A DNA stretch of 64,000 nt from Lachnoclostridium sp. An131 (GTDB taxonomy: Bacteria; Bacillota; Clostridia; Lachnospirales; Lachnospiraceae): positions 1 through 64,000 of the forward strand of contig NZ_NFLI01000014.1 of the NCBI RefSeq assembly GCF_002160825.1, read 5' to 3'. The notes beneath the pieces are model-generated. The model saw only the letters and a program-made list of their open reading frames with translations, was not told the origin of the DNA and ran no database searches. Below, in pieces: positions 25,789 to 34,580 of this stretch (position 1 is its first letter; the number at the start of each line of letters is the position of its first letter). The translations under genes and the position numbers were made by a program.

Positions 25789-27144
25789 TTACAGCAGCGC
25801 CAAAAGCACAAAGTTCAGTACGAACAGGAAGGTGCATACCCAGAGAATCGGATGAATCTCCTTTGTCTCCTTCTTGCAGATCTTTACGATGCAGTAGAAG
25901 ATAAAGCCCGTCGCGATACCATAGGAAATGCTGTAGCACAGAGCCATCACAAAGCCGGCGAAAAATGCCGGAATCGCCTCACTCAGATCTGACCAGTTGA
26001 TCTCTTTGAAGGAAGAGGTCATCATGATACCTACCGCCACAAGGGCCGGAGCAGTCGCCGCGAAGGGAACCGCGCTTACAAAGGTTGCGAGGAATGCAGA
26101 AATCGCGAAGCAGACAGCCACTACTACAGAGGTAAGGCCGGTGCGTCCTCCTACTCCGATACCGGAAGCGCTCTCTACGAAGGTCGTCGTGTTGGAGGTT
26201 CCGAACAGAGCTCCGATGGAGGTAGCTGTAGCGTCTGCGAACAGAGCTTTGTCCAGTCTGGACTTGAATCCGCTTCTCTTCTCCATCAGCTCCTCATCCT
26301 CAGCGCTGAAGATGCCGCTGCGGCGTCCGGTTCCGATAAAGGTTCCAATGGTATCAAAGGTATCTGTGATGCTGAAGGAGAAAATTGTGATCAGCACCAG
26401 CGGAATCTTCGCCGGGTCAGTAAACAGGCTTGTGATGCCGCCTTCTTTGAAAATTGCAAGGAATGTGGTCGGCAGAGCCGCACATGCCTCGGAAAAGCTT
26501 GTGGTGTCCTGAGGCGCTGTCACTCCGAAAGGAATACCGATCAGTGTGGTCACGATAATTGCGATCAGGATCGCACCCTTTACATTGCACACCAGCAGTA
26601 CAACCGTCAGGATCAGGCCGATGATGAACACCCAGAATGCCGGCTGGTTCAAAGTAGACAGCGCAGGAACACCACCGTCAAAATTGATGATGCCTACATT
26701 CAGAAGTCCGATATAAGCTACGAAAATACCGATACCGCCGCCGATTGCATTCTGCAGGCCTGCCGGAATCGACTTGATGATGTATTTCCGGATCTTGGTT
26801 ACGGTGATCAGAATGTTTACCACACCGCAGATAAATACCATGGACAACGCCTGCTGCCAGGTAAATCCAAGACCGAAGCATACGGTATAGACAAAGAACG
26901 CGTTCAGGCCCATGCCAGGCGCCTGCGCGTAGGGAACGTTCGCTACCAGACCCATAATCAGGGTTCCAATGATAGAAGCAATGATCGTAGCAAGGAACAC
27001 TGCTCCCCACTCCATGCCAGACTGGGACAGAATACTGGGATTCACCACAATGATATAGGACATCGCAAAGAATGTGGTAAGTCCAGCCATAATCTCAGTC
27101 GAGACAGAGGTGCCGTTCTCTTTGAGTTTGAAGAATTTCTCCAT
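25789..27144 (-). CDS. NCS2/AzgA-type purine permease
   Basis: 451 residues with about 12-14 membrane segments. The NCS2 marker stretches are QAPGMGLNAFF near the N-terminus, a conserved GTSNTTTFVESASGIGVGGRTG loop region, and DTFDTIGTFIGTGRR. This layout is that of the AzgA/PbuG branch, which takes up adenine, guanine or hypoxanthine with protons. AGGAGG lies eight bases before the ATG. It is a single-gene unit with its own promoter and terminator. Which purine base is carried cannot be read from the sequence. Confidence 0.93.
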   Translation of the reverse strand: MEKFFKLKENGTSVSTEIMAGLTTFFAMSYIIVVNPSILSQSGMEWGAVFLATIIASIIGTLIMGLVANVPYAQAPGMGLNAFFVYTVCFGLGFTWQQALSMVFICGVVNILITVTKIRKYIIKSIPAGLQNAIGGGIGIFVAYIGLLNVGIINFDGGVPALSTLNQPAFWVFIIGLILTVVLLVCNVKGAILIAIIVTTLIGIPFGVTAPQDTTSFSEACAALPTTFLAIFKEGGITSLFTDPAKIPLVLITIFSFSITDTFDTIGTFIGTGRRSGIFSAEDEELMEKRSGFKSRLDKALFADATATSIGALFGTSNTTTFVESASGIGVGGRTGLTSVVVAVCFAISAFLATFVSAVPFAATAPALVAVGIMMTSSFKEINWSDLSEAIPAFFAGFVMALCYSISYGIATGFIFYCIVKICKKETKEIHPILWVCTFLFVLNFVLLALL

Positions 27145-27273
27145 TACATAACCCTCCTAGTTTTCTCGCCCCTTCCGGGGATTTACAGGTTGTCTGATCT
27201 GCCAAAGGAGCTTGTACCGTAGATTTCCTGCCTCCATGCGGCATGCCTCTTCTGCTGATCGAAATACTTTTCT

Positions 27274-27302
27274 ATCGTAACATAGAATCCGGGAAAAGTC
27301 CA
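27274..27302 (-). promoter_or_regulatory. predicted promoter and ~120-nt leader of the purine permease
   Basis: On the minus strand, TGGACT (27297-27302) and TACGAT (27274-27279) are 17 bp apart. The leader down to 27145 contains a small CCCC/GGGG hairpin and possible longer pairing. The purine riboswitch core is not present, and I do not recognise another riboswitch class. Confidence 0.45.
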
Positions 27303-27388
27303 TGTAATGGAGTTGATTTTCACTCTTTCAGATTTCCTATAAATACTCATTAGTATTTCTTATAAATCCCGGCGAACCTGCCCGCTTT

Positions 27389-27788
27389 CTAAATTCCGGC
27401 TTTCTCCCTGAACTGTTCCAGGTCATCTGCCTTCGCCGCCAGTCTGAGCCAGATTTTCAGCTTTTCCTTCTGCTTTTCCTTCCTCTTTACTTACTCTTCG
27501 GGTTTCCTGCACATCATACGCTTCAAAGCTGTCAAACAGCATCTGGAATTCACCTCCCTTAATCTGATCCGTAAACTGCTCCACCTCATTGCGGGGCACA
27601 TTCAGACGGTACAGAAAGACGGCTATGATTTTGCTGATCAGCTCCAAAAGGTACTGAGGACTTTTTCCGGACAGCTCATCAAAATATTCGGAAGGAATAT
27701 TTTTCAGAAGTCTTTCCTCCTTCTCGGGAAATATGAAAAGCGGACCTATTCTGCTGCTTCTATTATAGCAATCCCGGCGGAGAATCAC
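27389..27788 (-). pseudogene. decayed Rpn/PD-(D/E)XK transposase-like gene, C-terminal part
   Basis: The readable part (SEYFDELSGKSPQYLLELI ... YRLNVPRNEVEQFTDQIKGGEFQMLFDSFEAYDVQETRR, split here) resembles the C-terminal half of Rpn-family recombination-promoting nucleases common in Lachnospiraceae. The N-terminal nuclease domain is absent. In the charged GKAEGKAE repeat near 27440-27475 the frame breaks: one frame stops at 27423, while the adjacent frame continues with LKIWLRLAAKADDLEQF to a stop at 27389. The apparent start overlaps a TATAAT sequence, so the 5' end is not a real start. A remnant, not a working gene. Confidence 0.6.
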
Positions 27789-27923
27789 AACGAAAATCCC
27801 TTTTCATATTTCGCATTTCACATATTTCATTGTTCTGTTCAGGGAAATTTTGATTTCAGAATCGAAATCCGGAAATTTCAGCTTTTACAGAGTGTCCGCA
27901 GCGCATCCCGCGGAACGTTTTAT

Positions 27924-27949
27924 TTAACAAGGAAGAGGCTTCCTGTTAA
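27924..27949. other. short hairpin in the spacer behind spoIVA
   Basis: TTAACA-a-GGAAG and CTTCC-TGTTAA pair around a three-base loop. It stands just beyond the spoIVA terminator. The rest of 27789-27952 holds no gene that I can support. Confidence 0.5.
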
Positions 27950-27951
27950 GT

Positions 27952-27995
27952 GAAAAACCGCCGGCGGATAACACACTGCTATTATCCTCCGACGA
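27952..27995 (-). terminator. terminator of spoIVA
   Basis: On the minus strand, CGGAGGATAA pairs with TTATCCGCCG around a ~10-base loop, and the T-run GGTTTTT follows. It lies about 50 bp after the spoIVA stop. Confidence 0.8.
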
Positions 27996-28047
27996 TTTTA
28001 TCATACACGACTTATCTGAAACACGCAAGGATTTTTTCCATTTTCTG

Positions 28048-29529
28048 TCAAATAATAATGCAGACCAGGCCGCCGCTGCTCTCATTGACAATCTTCTGCA
28101 TGGTCTCCTGAAGCTTCACCTGGCTTTCGTCACCGATCTGGTAAATCTTGCTGCGGATGCCGTCCTCCACCAGTTCCTCCACTGATTTTCCGAAAATGTT
28201 TGTCTTCCAGATGCCTTCTTCCGAGCTGCTGCTGTCTTTCAGAAAACGGATCAGATCCTGCGCCTGCTCCTCGCTGCCTACGATGGGCGCAATCTCTGTC
28301 TCGATATTGGCCCGTATCATATGGATGCTGGGCGCCAGAGAACGGATCTTGACGCCGAATTTATTGCCCTGATGGATCATTTCCGGCTCTTCCAGCGTAA
28401 TCTCAGACTGATCCGGCAGAACCACGCCATAGCCCTTCTGCCGCACGGATGCCACGGCGGCCTCCACCTTCGCGTACTCCTTCTTCATGCGGGACAGCTC
28501 CCGAATCAGGGCGATCAGCTCATATTCCCCAAGGATTTCGCTTCCGGTCAGCTCGCTTAACAGCTCATAATAATATTTTTCATCAATCTCCAGCGTGACC
28601 CGTCCGCAGCCGCTGTCCATGCGGATCTCGTCAAGCTTCGCCCGCTCGACATACGGGCTTTCCGTCTGAAGATTTTCCGGCTTCAGGTCCCGGATCGTGC
28701 TGATCCGGTCTGCAATCTCCCGGATGCTTCCGATGATATCCTGCTTGATCTTATGGTCAAGAGGCAGCATTTCCACCCAGCGCGGCACATAGAATTCCAG
28801 CTTTGCCAACGGAAATTCGTAGAGAATCTGCTCCAGGATTTTTGTGATATCTTCTTTTTTCAGCTGTTCACAGTTGACCGGAAGGACAGAGACGCCGTAT
28901 TTTTCTTCCATCCGGGCCGCCTGGCTGACGACGGACTCACTGTAGGGCTTTTCTGAATTCAGAAGGATAATAAAGGGCTTTCCGAGCTTTTTTAATTCTG
29001 CTATGGTCCGCTCTTCCGGTTCTATGTAATTTTCTCTGGGAATCTCCCCAAAGGAGCCGTCGCAGGTCACCACAATCCCGATGGTGGCATGATCGGTGAT
29101 CACCTTCTGGGTTCCCAACTCCGCCGCCTGGGAAAACGGGATCTCATAGTCAAACCAGGGGGTCTTCACCATGCGCTCTGCGCCATCCTCGATATGTCCC
29201 TCGCTTCCCGGCACCATAAAGCCCACACAGTCAATCATGCGCACCCGGACCTCCACATCTTCCGAGATCCGTACTGCCGCAGCCTCCTTCGGAATAAATT
29301 TAGGCTCTGTGGTCATAATGGTCTTTCCTGCCGCAGACTGGGGCAGCTCATCCCTGGCCCTGGTCCGCGCGTGTTCATCCTCGATGCCGGGCAGCACGCA
29401 GAGATCCATGAACCGCTTGATAAAGGTAGATTTCCCGGTCCGCACCGGCCCTACCACCCCCAGATAAATCTCGCCTCCTGTCCGGGACTGAATATCCCGA
29501 TACAGGTTATATTCGGAACTTTTGTCCAT
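28048..29529 (-). CDS. spoIVA: stage IV sporulation protein A, spore-coat ATPase
   Basis: 493 residues from the ATG at 29529, with AAGGGG eight bases ahead. The N-terminal TRAFAC-type ATPase domain has Walker A GPVRTGKS (27-34), a sensor Thr in MTTEPKF and the DCVGFMVPG segment. The C-terminal ~60 residues end in the conserved LVCIII tail needed for polymerisation and membrane attachment. SpoIVA hydrolyses ATP to build the basement layer of the spore coat on the outer forespore membrane in the mother cell. Length equals the B. subtilis protein. A sigma-E-type promoter lies just upstream, as expected for a mother-cell gene. It shows that the organism descends from spore formers. Confidence 0.97.
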   Translation of the reverse strand: MDKSSEYNLYRDIQSRTGGEIYLGVVGPVRTGKSTFIKRFMDLCVLPGIEDEHARTRARDELPQSAAGKTIMTTEPKFIPKEAAAVRISEDVEVRVRMIDCVGFMVPGSEGHIEDGAERMVKTPWFDYEIPFSQAAELGTQKVITDHATIGIVVTCDGSFGEIPRENYIEPEERTIAELKKLGKPFIILLNSEKPYSESVVSQAARMEEKYGVSVLPVNCEQLKKEDITKILEQILYEFPLAKLEFYVPRWVEMLPLDHKIKQDIIGSIREIADRISTIRDLKPENLQTESPYVERAKLDEIRMDSGCGRVTLEIDEKYYYELLSELTGSEILGEYELIALIRELSRMKKEYAKVEAAVASVRQKGYGVVLPDQSEITLEEPEMIHQGNKFGVKIRSLAPSIHMIRANIETEIAPIVGSEEQAQDLIRFLKDSSSSEEGIWKTNIFGKSVEELVEDGIRSKIYQIGDESQVKLQETMQKIVNESSGGLVCIII

Positions 29530-29546
29530 AAAAATACCCCTTCCAT

Positions 29547-29588
29547 ATATACTGCTACAGTATATGCAAGAGGTATTTTTCCTATGTG
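29547..29588 (-). promoter_or_regulatory. sigma-E-type promoter of spoIVA with an inverted repeat at the start site
   Basis: On the minus strand, a CACATAGG -35-like element (29581-29588, containing the CATA core) and CATATACT (29559-29566, matching CATAnAnT) have a 14-bp spacer, the sigma-E spacing. An 8-bp inverted repeat ATATACTG/CAGTATAT (29547-29565) overlaps the -10 and the likely start site. The assignment rests on consensus matching only. Confidence 0.6.
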
Positions 29589-29653
29589 CCCGAATTTCAG
29601 GCCAGGCCGACGCCGCAGGATCCTTCAGAACATTCACAGCGGGCATGCCGGTC

Positions 29654-29857
29654 TTATTCGATTTCGATGTCCAGCGGCTTGTCAAGCTCCTCTGAGACAT
29701 ACTTGCCGTTCTTCTTCCGCTGGCGCACGCACTCAGTCAGAAGATACTCTATCTGACCGTTGACGGAGCGGAAATCATCCTCCGCCCAGGCGGCTATCTG
29801 ATTATAAAGCTTTGTGGATACGCGGAGCGGAATCTGTTTTTTCTGGTTCTCTGCCAT
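29654..29857 (-). CDS. Arc-type ribbon-helix-helix protein
   Basis: 67 residues from the ATG at 29857 (an ATG at 29872 is possible; neither has a strong ribosome binding site). The sequence KKQIPLRVSTKLYNQIAAW gives the beta-strand and first helix of a ribbon-helix-helix domain, and SVNGQIEYLLTECV gives the second helix. The acidic tail is variable. It lies about 20 bp after the SPFH gene and is probably in its operon. It may regulate that operon or, as in other Clostridia, simply accompany the SPFH protein. Confidence 0.8.
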   Translation of the reverse strand: MAENQKKQIPLRVSTKLYNQIAAWAEDDFRSVNGQIEYLLTECVRQRKKNGKYVSEELDKPLDIEIE

Positions 29858-29876
29858 AGGCCCGTTTCCCATCTTG

Positions 29877-30902
29877 TCAGTACAGACTGCCGGAATTTAC
29901 GACCGGCTGGGCGTCGTGGTTTCCGCAGAGAACCACCAGAAGGTTCGAAACCATAGCAGCCTTGCGCTCATCGTCCAGCTCCACCGTATGCTTTTCATCG
30001 AGACGCTCCAGCGCCATCTCTACCATGCCTACCGCTCCTTCCACTATCATCTTTCTTGCATCGATAATCGCCGACGCCTGCTGTCTCTGCAGCATCACGG
30101 CTGCAATCTCCGGCGCGTAAGCCAGGTAGGTAATCCGTGCTTCCAGAACTTCCAGGCCCGCGTCCGCCACCTTGCTCTGAATTTCGTTCCGGATACGCTC
30201 TGCCACCACCTCGCTGGAACCGCGCAGGCTTCCCTCATCTGCAACCCCGTCTCCCGTCGTGTCCACACCGGGTGCCACATCGTAGGGATAGATCCGTACG
30301 ATATTCCGGAGCGCGCTGTCGCACTGGAGAGAAAGGTATTCCTTATAATTGTCCACCTCAAATACTGCTTTCGCCGTGTCTACGACGCGCCACATCACCG
30401 CGATTCCGATCTCCACCGGATTGCCCAGGCAGTCGTTGATCTTCTGCCGGTTATTGTTCAGCGTCATGATTTTCAGAGAGATCCTTTTGCCAATCGCTTC
30501 CGCTGTTCCCGCCTGTGCCGCAGCATTTGCCAGCAGCTTATTCGCATCGTTGACGTCGCCGCTCTGGTTCAGCCTGGTCTTCGCCGCCGGGTTTACCGCC
30601 GTGCAAAAGGGATTTACATAATAGAACCCTTCTTCCTTCAGCGTTCCCACATACTTGCCGAACAGGGTCAGCACCAGGGCTTCCTGAGGCTTCAGCACCT
30701 TCAGGCCGCACAGCGGGAGCCAGCCAAGCGCTGTCCAAAGGCCTCCCAGCACAAGCAGCAGCACCGCCAGAGGCATCAGCGTTCCGGCCTCGGCCATCAC
30801 TCCACCAGCCACCAGAACCGCGATTCCCACCACATAGAGCAGCAGAATCAAACACAGCATAGCCAGCCCGTTCTTTTTTCCGTTCAGTATTTTTTCCTGC
30901 AT
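29877..30902 (-). CDS. SPFH/Band 7 domain membrane protein
   Basis: 341 residues. Two adjacent N-terminal membrane helices (about 12-65) are followed by an SPFH domain beginning KPQEALVLTLFGKYVGT, with the conserved PVEIGIAVMWRVVD and ERIRNEIQSKV stretches. A helical C-terminus contains LEARITYLAYAPEIA. SPFH proteins oligomerise on membranes, organise microdomains and often regulate FtsH-type proteases; ftsH is encoded 0.6 kb upstream in the same direction. A near-consensus promoter precedes the gene. Confidence 0.9.
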   Translation of the reverse strand: MQEKILNGKKNGLAMLCLILLLYVVGIAVLVAGGVMAEAGTLMPLAVLLLVLGGLWTALGWLPLCGLKVLKPQEALVLTLFGKYVGTLKEEGFYYVNPFCTAVNPAAKTRLNQSGDVNDANKLLANAAAQAGTAEAIGKRISLKIMTLNNNRQKINDCLGNPVEIGIAVMWRVVDTAKAVFEVDNYKEYLSLQCDSALRNIVRIYPYDVAPGVDTTGDGVADEGSLRGSSEVVAERIRNEIQSKVADAGLEVLEARITYLAYAPEIAAVMLQRQQASAIIDARKMIVEGAVGMVEMALERLDEKHTVELDDERKAAMVSNLLVVLCGNHDAQPVVNSGSLY

Positions 30903-30931
30903 TGCACAGCCCTCCTCTATTTGATATCAAA

Positions 30932-30960
30932 ATCATATCATATAGATATGCAGCTGTCAA
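30932..30960 (-). promoter_or_regulatory. strong promoter of the SPFH gene
   Basis: On the minus strand, a perfect TTGACA (30955-30960), a 17-bp spacer and TATGAT (30932-30937). It begins just after the DUF308 gene's stop, so the SPFH/ribbon-helix-helix pair is an independent unit. Confidence 0.85.
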
Positions 30961-30968
30961 CAAAACCT

Positions 30969-31523
30969 TTACCAGCGAAGCCCGCTGTCATTCCTTCGTC
31001 CGCTGAAAGCCAGCACAATGCTGTCTACGCCAAGCAGAATCAGGTAGCATCCGATAATAGCGTCCAGAGAAATCAGGGTAAATACCGGGCTGAACAGCAT
31101 CAAAACCGCCAGAACCAGGCCCAGGATATTCAGAATCAGCGTCAGATAATAGCTGAGCGAATTGACATACCTCATAATCCGGGGCTGGGAAGCCAGCCTG
31201 GAGATGCAGTGGGCCAGGAACCACAGCGGAAACAGAACTGCAGCTGCTACGCTTCCCGCGCCCGGGTATACCAGCAGCATAATTCCGGCCATCACGCTTA
31301 AAATTCCCGAAATCAGGGACAGCATAGGCCCAAAGCCTATATACCGTTCCATCTTCACATAAAAGACGATATCCATGATTCCTGTCAGGACTGCCAGAAG
31401 TCCGTAAATCATAACCACACCTGTCAGGGCCATACCCGGATGGCCAAGGGTCCATATGCCGAGAATCACCAGCAGAACCCCTATCATAAACTGTCCCCAT
31501 CTGAAGCCTGAATATCTTTTCAT
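30969..31523 (-). CDS. DUF308/HdeD-like membrane protein
   Basis: 184 residues with six hydrophobic helices in three hairpins, e.g. MIGVLLVILGIWTLGHPGMAL, the repeat pattern of the DUF308 (HdeD) family. E. coli HdeD is linked to acid resistance at high cell density; the activity is unknown. It begins three bases after the ftsH stop and so is co-transcribed with ftsH. That suggests a membrane-stress context (inference). Confidence 0.85.
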   Translation of the reverse strand: MKRYSGFRWGQFMIGVLLVILGIWTLGHPGMALTGVVMIYGLLAVLTGIMDIVFYVKMERYIGFGPMLSLISGILSVMAGIMLLVYPGAGSVAAAVLFPLWFLAHCISRLASQPRIMRYVNSLSYYLTLILNILGLVLAVLMLFSPVFTLISLDAIIGCYLILLGVDSIVLAFSGRRNDSGLRW

Positions 31524-31526
31524 GTT

Positions 31527-33347
31527 TTACGCCTCCTTACGCTCCAGAATTTCCATAAACTCTTCTCCTGTAATCGTTTCCTTCTCATACAGGCAGGCCG
31601 CCAGCTCATCCAGCTTTTCTCTGTTCTGCCGCAGGATTTCCAGAGCCTTTGCGTGCTGCTCCTTTACAACAGCCACAACCCTTTCATCAATCTCCTTCTG
31701 GGTCTCAGGCGAGCAGATCAGAGAAGTGTCTCCTCCCAAGTACTGGTTATTCACTGTCTCCATAGCAACCATGTCAAAATCCTCGCTCATACCATACCGG
31801 GTGATCATAGCTCTTGCAAGCTTCGTCGCCTGTTCGATATCGTTGGAAGCTCCTGTGGTAATCTCTCCAAACACAAGCTCCTCGGCAGCGCGGCCGCCTG
31901 TATACACCGCAATCCTGTTCTCTATCTCCTGCTTTGTCATAAGATATTTATCGCCCTGCTCCACCTGCATGGTATAGCCCAGCGCGCCAGAGGTACGCGG
32001 AATAATCGTAATCTTCTGTACCGGAGCTGAATGGGTCTGCATGGCAGCCACAAGCGCGTGTCCTGTCTCATGGTAAGCTACCACTTTCTTCTCCTTGTCG
32101 GAAAGCACGGCATTCTTCTTCTGATAGCCCGCGATAACGATCTCGATACTCTCTTCCAGATCCGCCTCGTTTACAAAGGTCCGGCCGGCACGTACCGCGC
32201 GGAGAGCTGCCTCATTTACAATATTGGCAAGCTCCGCGCCGGAGGCTCCTGCCGCCATCCGCGCAATCGTATGAAAGTCCACGTCGTCCGCCAGCTTTAC
32301 CTTCTTCGCGTGCACCTTCAGAATATCCTCTCTTCCCTTCAAATCAGGAAGCTCCACAGGCACACGCCTGTCGAAACGTCCCGGTCTCGTAAGGGCCGGG
32401 TCCAGGGATTCCGGCCGGTTGGTGGCCGCCAGAATCATGACGCCGTTGTTTCCCTCGAAGCCATCCATCTCCGTCAGGAGCTGGTTGAGAGTCTGCTCAC
32501 GCTCATCGTTGCCGCCCATCTGTCCGTCACGTTTCTTTCCGATGGCATCGATCTCATCGATAAATACGATACAGGGGGCCTTTTCCTTGGCCTGACTGAA
32601 CAAATCGCGCACCTTGGAAGCGCCCATACCTACGAACATCTCCACGAATTCCGAACCGGAAATCGAGAAGAAGGGTACATTCGCTTCTCCGGCTACCGCC
32701 TTAGCCAGCATGGTCTTGCCTGTTCCGGGAGGGCCTACAAGAAGAATGCCTTTGGGCATGGAAGCGCCCACATCCGTGTATTTCTTCGGGTTGTGCAGAT
32801 AATCTACGATCTCAGCCAGACTTTCCTTGGCCTCCTCCTCGCCTGCCACATCACCAAAGCGGATACCCTTTGTGGACTGTACATAGACCTTCGCGTTGCT
32901 TTTTCCCATGCCGAAGCTCATGGAGTTCTTTCCGCCCATCTGCTCCATCAGCTTTTTATTCATGTACTGCCCCAGCGCAATAAAGATTATCAACGGAAGA
33001 AAGAAGGTCAGCAGGCTCGTCAGAAGCGGGGATGTTCCCTGATCCACATTCCGGTCAAAGACAGCGCCCGCGTCATACAGTCTCTGGGTCAGCGTGGGAT
33101 CCTCCATGGCTCCTGTTCTGTAAACCTGGGTATTGTCCTTATCCGTAAACAGGATCTGAGAATCCTCCACTTCCACGCTCCCGATATTCTTCTCTTCGAT
33201 CATGCTCATAAAGGTTCCGTAATCCACATCCGTAACCTGGGCTCTGGCCAGCATCGGCGTCAGAAAAATATTTGCCAGCAGCAGAACCAGCAAAGCAATG
33301 CCATAATAGTAATACAATGGCTTTTTCGGCGATTTTACTTCTTTCAT
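31527..33347 (-). CDS. ftsH: ATP-dependent zinc metalloprotease FtsH
   Basis: 606 residues. Two membrane helices (about 12-35 and 108-127) flank an extracytoplasmic domain. The AAA+ module has Walker A GPPGTGKT (205-212), Walker B FIDEIDA (262-268) and the second-region-of-homology RPGRFDR. The zinc protease site is HETGH (426-430), with the third ligand in the downstream [15 protein letters not shown] segment. It degrades membrane and short-lived proteins. The ATG overlaps the TGA of the coiled-coil gene ahead of it (ATGA), and the DUF308 gene follows within three bases. Confidence 0.97.
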   Translation of the reverse strand: MKEVKSPKKPLYYYYGIALLVLLLANIFLTPMLARAQVTDVDYGTFMSMIEEKNIGSVEVEDSQILFTDKDNTQVYRTGAMEDPTLTQRLYDAGAVFDRNVDQGTSPLLTSLLTFFLPLIIFIALGQYMNKKLMEQMGGKNSMSFGMGKSNAKVYVQSTKGIRFGDVAGEEEAKESLAEIVDYLHNPKKYTDVGASMPKGILLVGPPGTGKTMLAKAVAGEANVPFFSISGSEFVEMFVGMGASKVRDLFSQAKEKAPCIVFIDEIDAIGKKRDGQMGGNDEREQTLNQLLTEMDGFEGNNGVMILAATNRPESLDPALTRPGRFDRRVPVELPDLKGREDILKVHAKKVKLADDVDFHTIARMAAGASGAELANIVNEAALRAVRAGRTFVNEADLEESIEIVIAGYQKKNAVLSDKEKKVVAYHETGHALVAAMQTHSAPVQKITIIPRTSGALGYTMQVEQGDKYLMTKQEIENRIAVYTGGRAAEELVFGEITTGASNDIEQATKLARAMITRYGMSEDFDMVAMETVNNQYLGGDTSLICSPETQKEIDERVVAVVKEQHAKALEILRQNREKLDELAACLYEKETITGEEFMEILERKEA

Positions 33348-33772
33348 GTTGTCTCCTCCATCTTCATCTGTTCAGGCGGCTCTGTGTCCGCCTGTCTTCC
33401 AATCGCTTCCAGGGAAATCAAAAGCGCCCGGTCCGCAGCCTGCTTTGCGAAATCCAGGCTGTATTCCGCCAGCAGCAGCCAATCCTCCGAGGAGAGCCTT
33501 CCCTGGCCGCTTTCCATCTCTTCCCTGGCCTTTCGGACCGTCTCTTCCACCTTCTCATATATTTTTGAGATCCTTCCTGCCATCTCCGACCGGCTGAACC
33601 TCAGCCTTCTGCTTAAGATCTGCTCTTCCTCCTCACATTCACGGCGGACGAGCTGCGTCTCCTGCTTCAGAACACTTCTGTCGAAGGTCTGGCTCCTCTG
33701 AATCCTGCCATGGAGCCTTTCAAACTTTTCATCCAGCTCGCACAGCTTGACCGAAAGCAGTTCATAGGCCAT
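33344..33772 (-). CDS. coiled-coil protein coupled to ftsH
   Basis: 142 residues, highly charged and almost entirely helical (LSVKLCELDEKFERLHGRI ... EEEEQILSRRLRFSR). It has no signal peptide or membrane segment. AGGAG precedes the ATG. Its stop overlaps the ftsH start by four bases, so translation of the two is linked. No family recognised. It could be an adaptor or regulator for FtsH (inference from position only). Confidence 0.75.
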   Translation of the reverse strand: MAYELLSVKLCELDEKFERLHGRIQRSQTFDRSVLKQETQLVRRECEEEEQILSRRLRFSRSEMAGRISKIYEKVEETVRKAREEMESGQGRLSSEDWLLLAEYSLDFAKQAADRALLISLEAIGRQADTEPPEQMKMEETT

Positions 33773-33915
33773 ATAGCACGCGCTCCTTTCTCAGCAAACA
33801 CAGCAGCTCCGGTCTTCCGGACTGCTGCCTGAAACATTTTTTCTTCCTGATGCTGAAAGAATTGTAGCAAATCCTTTTCCAGAAAACCATGATCAGTATT
33901 TTCTTTCTGTATAGA

Positions 33916-33960
33916 CAGAAGGACCAAAGTGTAAAAAACCTTTACACTCCGGTCCTTCTG
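33916..33960. terminator. hairpin between TetR gene and the coiled-coil/ftsH operon
   Basis: CAGAAGGACC and GGTCCTTCTG are the outer 10-bp arms, with inner GTGTAAA/TTTACAC arms. It ends the upstream TetR/ABC transcript on the minus strand. The T-run lies in the loop rather than after the stem, so termination strength is uncertain. Confidence 0.65.
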
Positions 33961-33967
33961 TAAAAGC

Positions 33968-34579
33968 TTATTTTTTTTCACCCATGGGAGCCATCTCTCC
34001 CTTCAGCATCAGATATACGCTGTGTACAATGTAATCCAGATCCTGGGTGTCCTTCTCTGTCCATCCCTGCAAAAGCTCCAGAATCGCACCGCAGTGATAC
34101 CGGATAATCAGTTTTGCGTCCCGGACGCTGTAGTTCTCGTACAGCCCGCCCTCGGCGGCCGCCTGATCAAAGAACGCGTAAAAGGTCTCCCTTGCAATCT
34201 GCTCCAGCTCATCCCTGTAATTAGACGTCATGCCCCGGCGCACATAGGGACGGGCATTGAGCAGCATCAGGAACAGATAGCGCAGCATCTCCTCCGGCCC
34301 CTCCTGCTCCATACATCCCTTCATCACATGCTCTGCACCCTTCTTTAATACCCACCGAAGCAGGTCCGGGATATCTTCAAAATGGTAATAGAAGGTCTGC
34401 CGTGTGATATTGCATTCTTCTACGATATCCTTCACTGTCAGCTTCTTTACCTTTCGCTCCCTGATGAGCCGCCCTGCCGCCTCCGCTATGATTTCCTTCA
34501 TGTCCACTGCCATGTCCTGTGCCCGTCCTCTCCTGTCGTCTCCTGTTTTCACTTTATCATGGCCGGACATTTTTTTCAA
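33968..34579 (-). CDS. TetR/AcrR family regulator
   Basis: About 203 residues. The likely start is a TTG at 34579 seven bases after AGAGG; an ATG at 34570 is an alternative. The N-terminal helix-turn-helix reads LTVKDIVEECNITRQTFYYHF (split: recognition helix TRQTFYYHF). The C-terminal ligand domain is helical and matches the DUF/TetR_C group that follows FYYHFEDIPDLLRW. It begins one base after the ABC ATPase stop, so it is the last gene of the osmoprotectant transporter operon and a candidate autoregulator of it. Confidence 0.88.
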   Translation of the reverse strand: MKKMSGHDKVKTGDDRRGRAQDMAVDMKEIIAEAAGRLIRERKVKKLTVKDIVEECNITRQTFYYHFEDIPDLLRWVLKKGAEHVMKGCMEQEGPEEMLRYLFLMLLNARPYVRRGMTSNYRDELEQIARETFYAFFDQAAAEGGLYENYSVRDAKLIIRYHCGAILELLQGWTEKDTQDLDYIVHSVYLMLKGEMAPMGEKK

Positions 34580-34580
34580 G

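Noticed and set aside
27145-27300. Purine riboswitch ahead of the NCS2 permease
   Set aside because: The conserved junction sequences are missing; only a TCTAC fragment is present.
29814-31301. Long plus-strand open frame opposite the SPFH and DUF308 genes
   Set aside because: The His/Gln/Arg-rich translation has no domain; real genes lie on the other strand.
32031-33701. Long plus-strand open frame opposite ftsH
   Set aside because: It mirrors ftsH and the coiled-coil gene; its translation has no recognisable domain and the minus-strand genes are certain.
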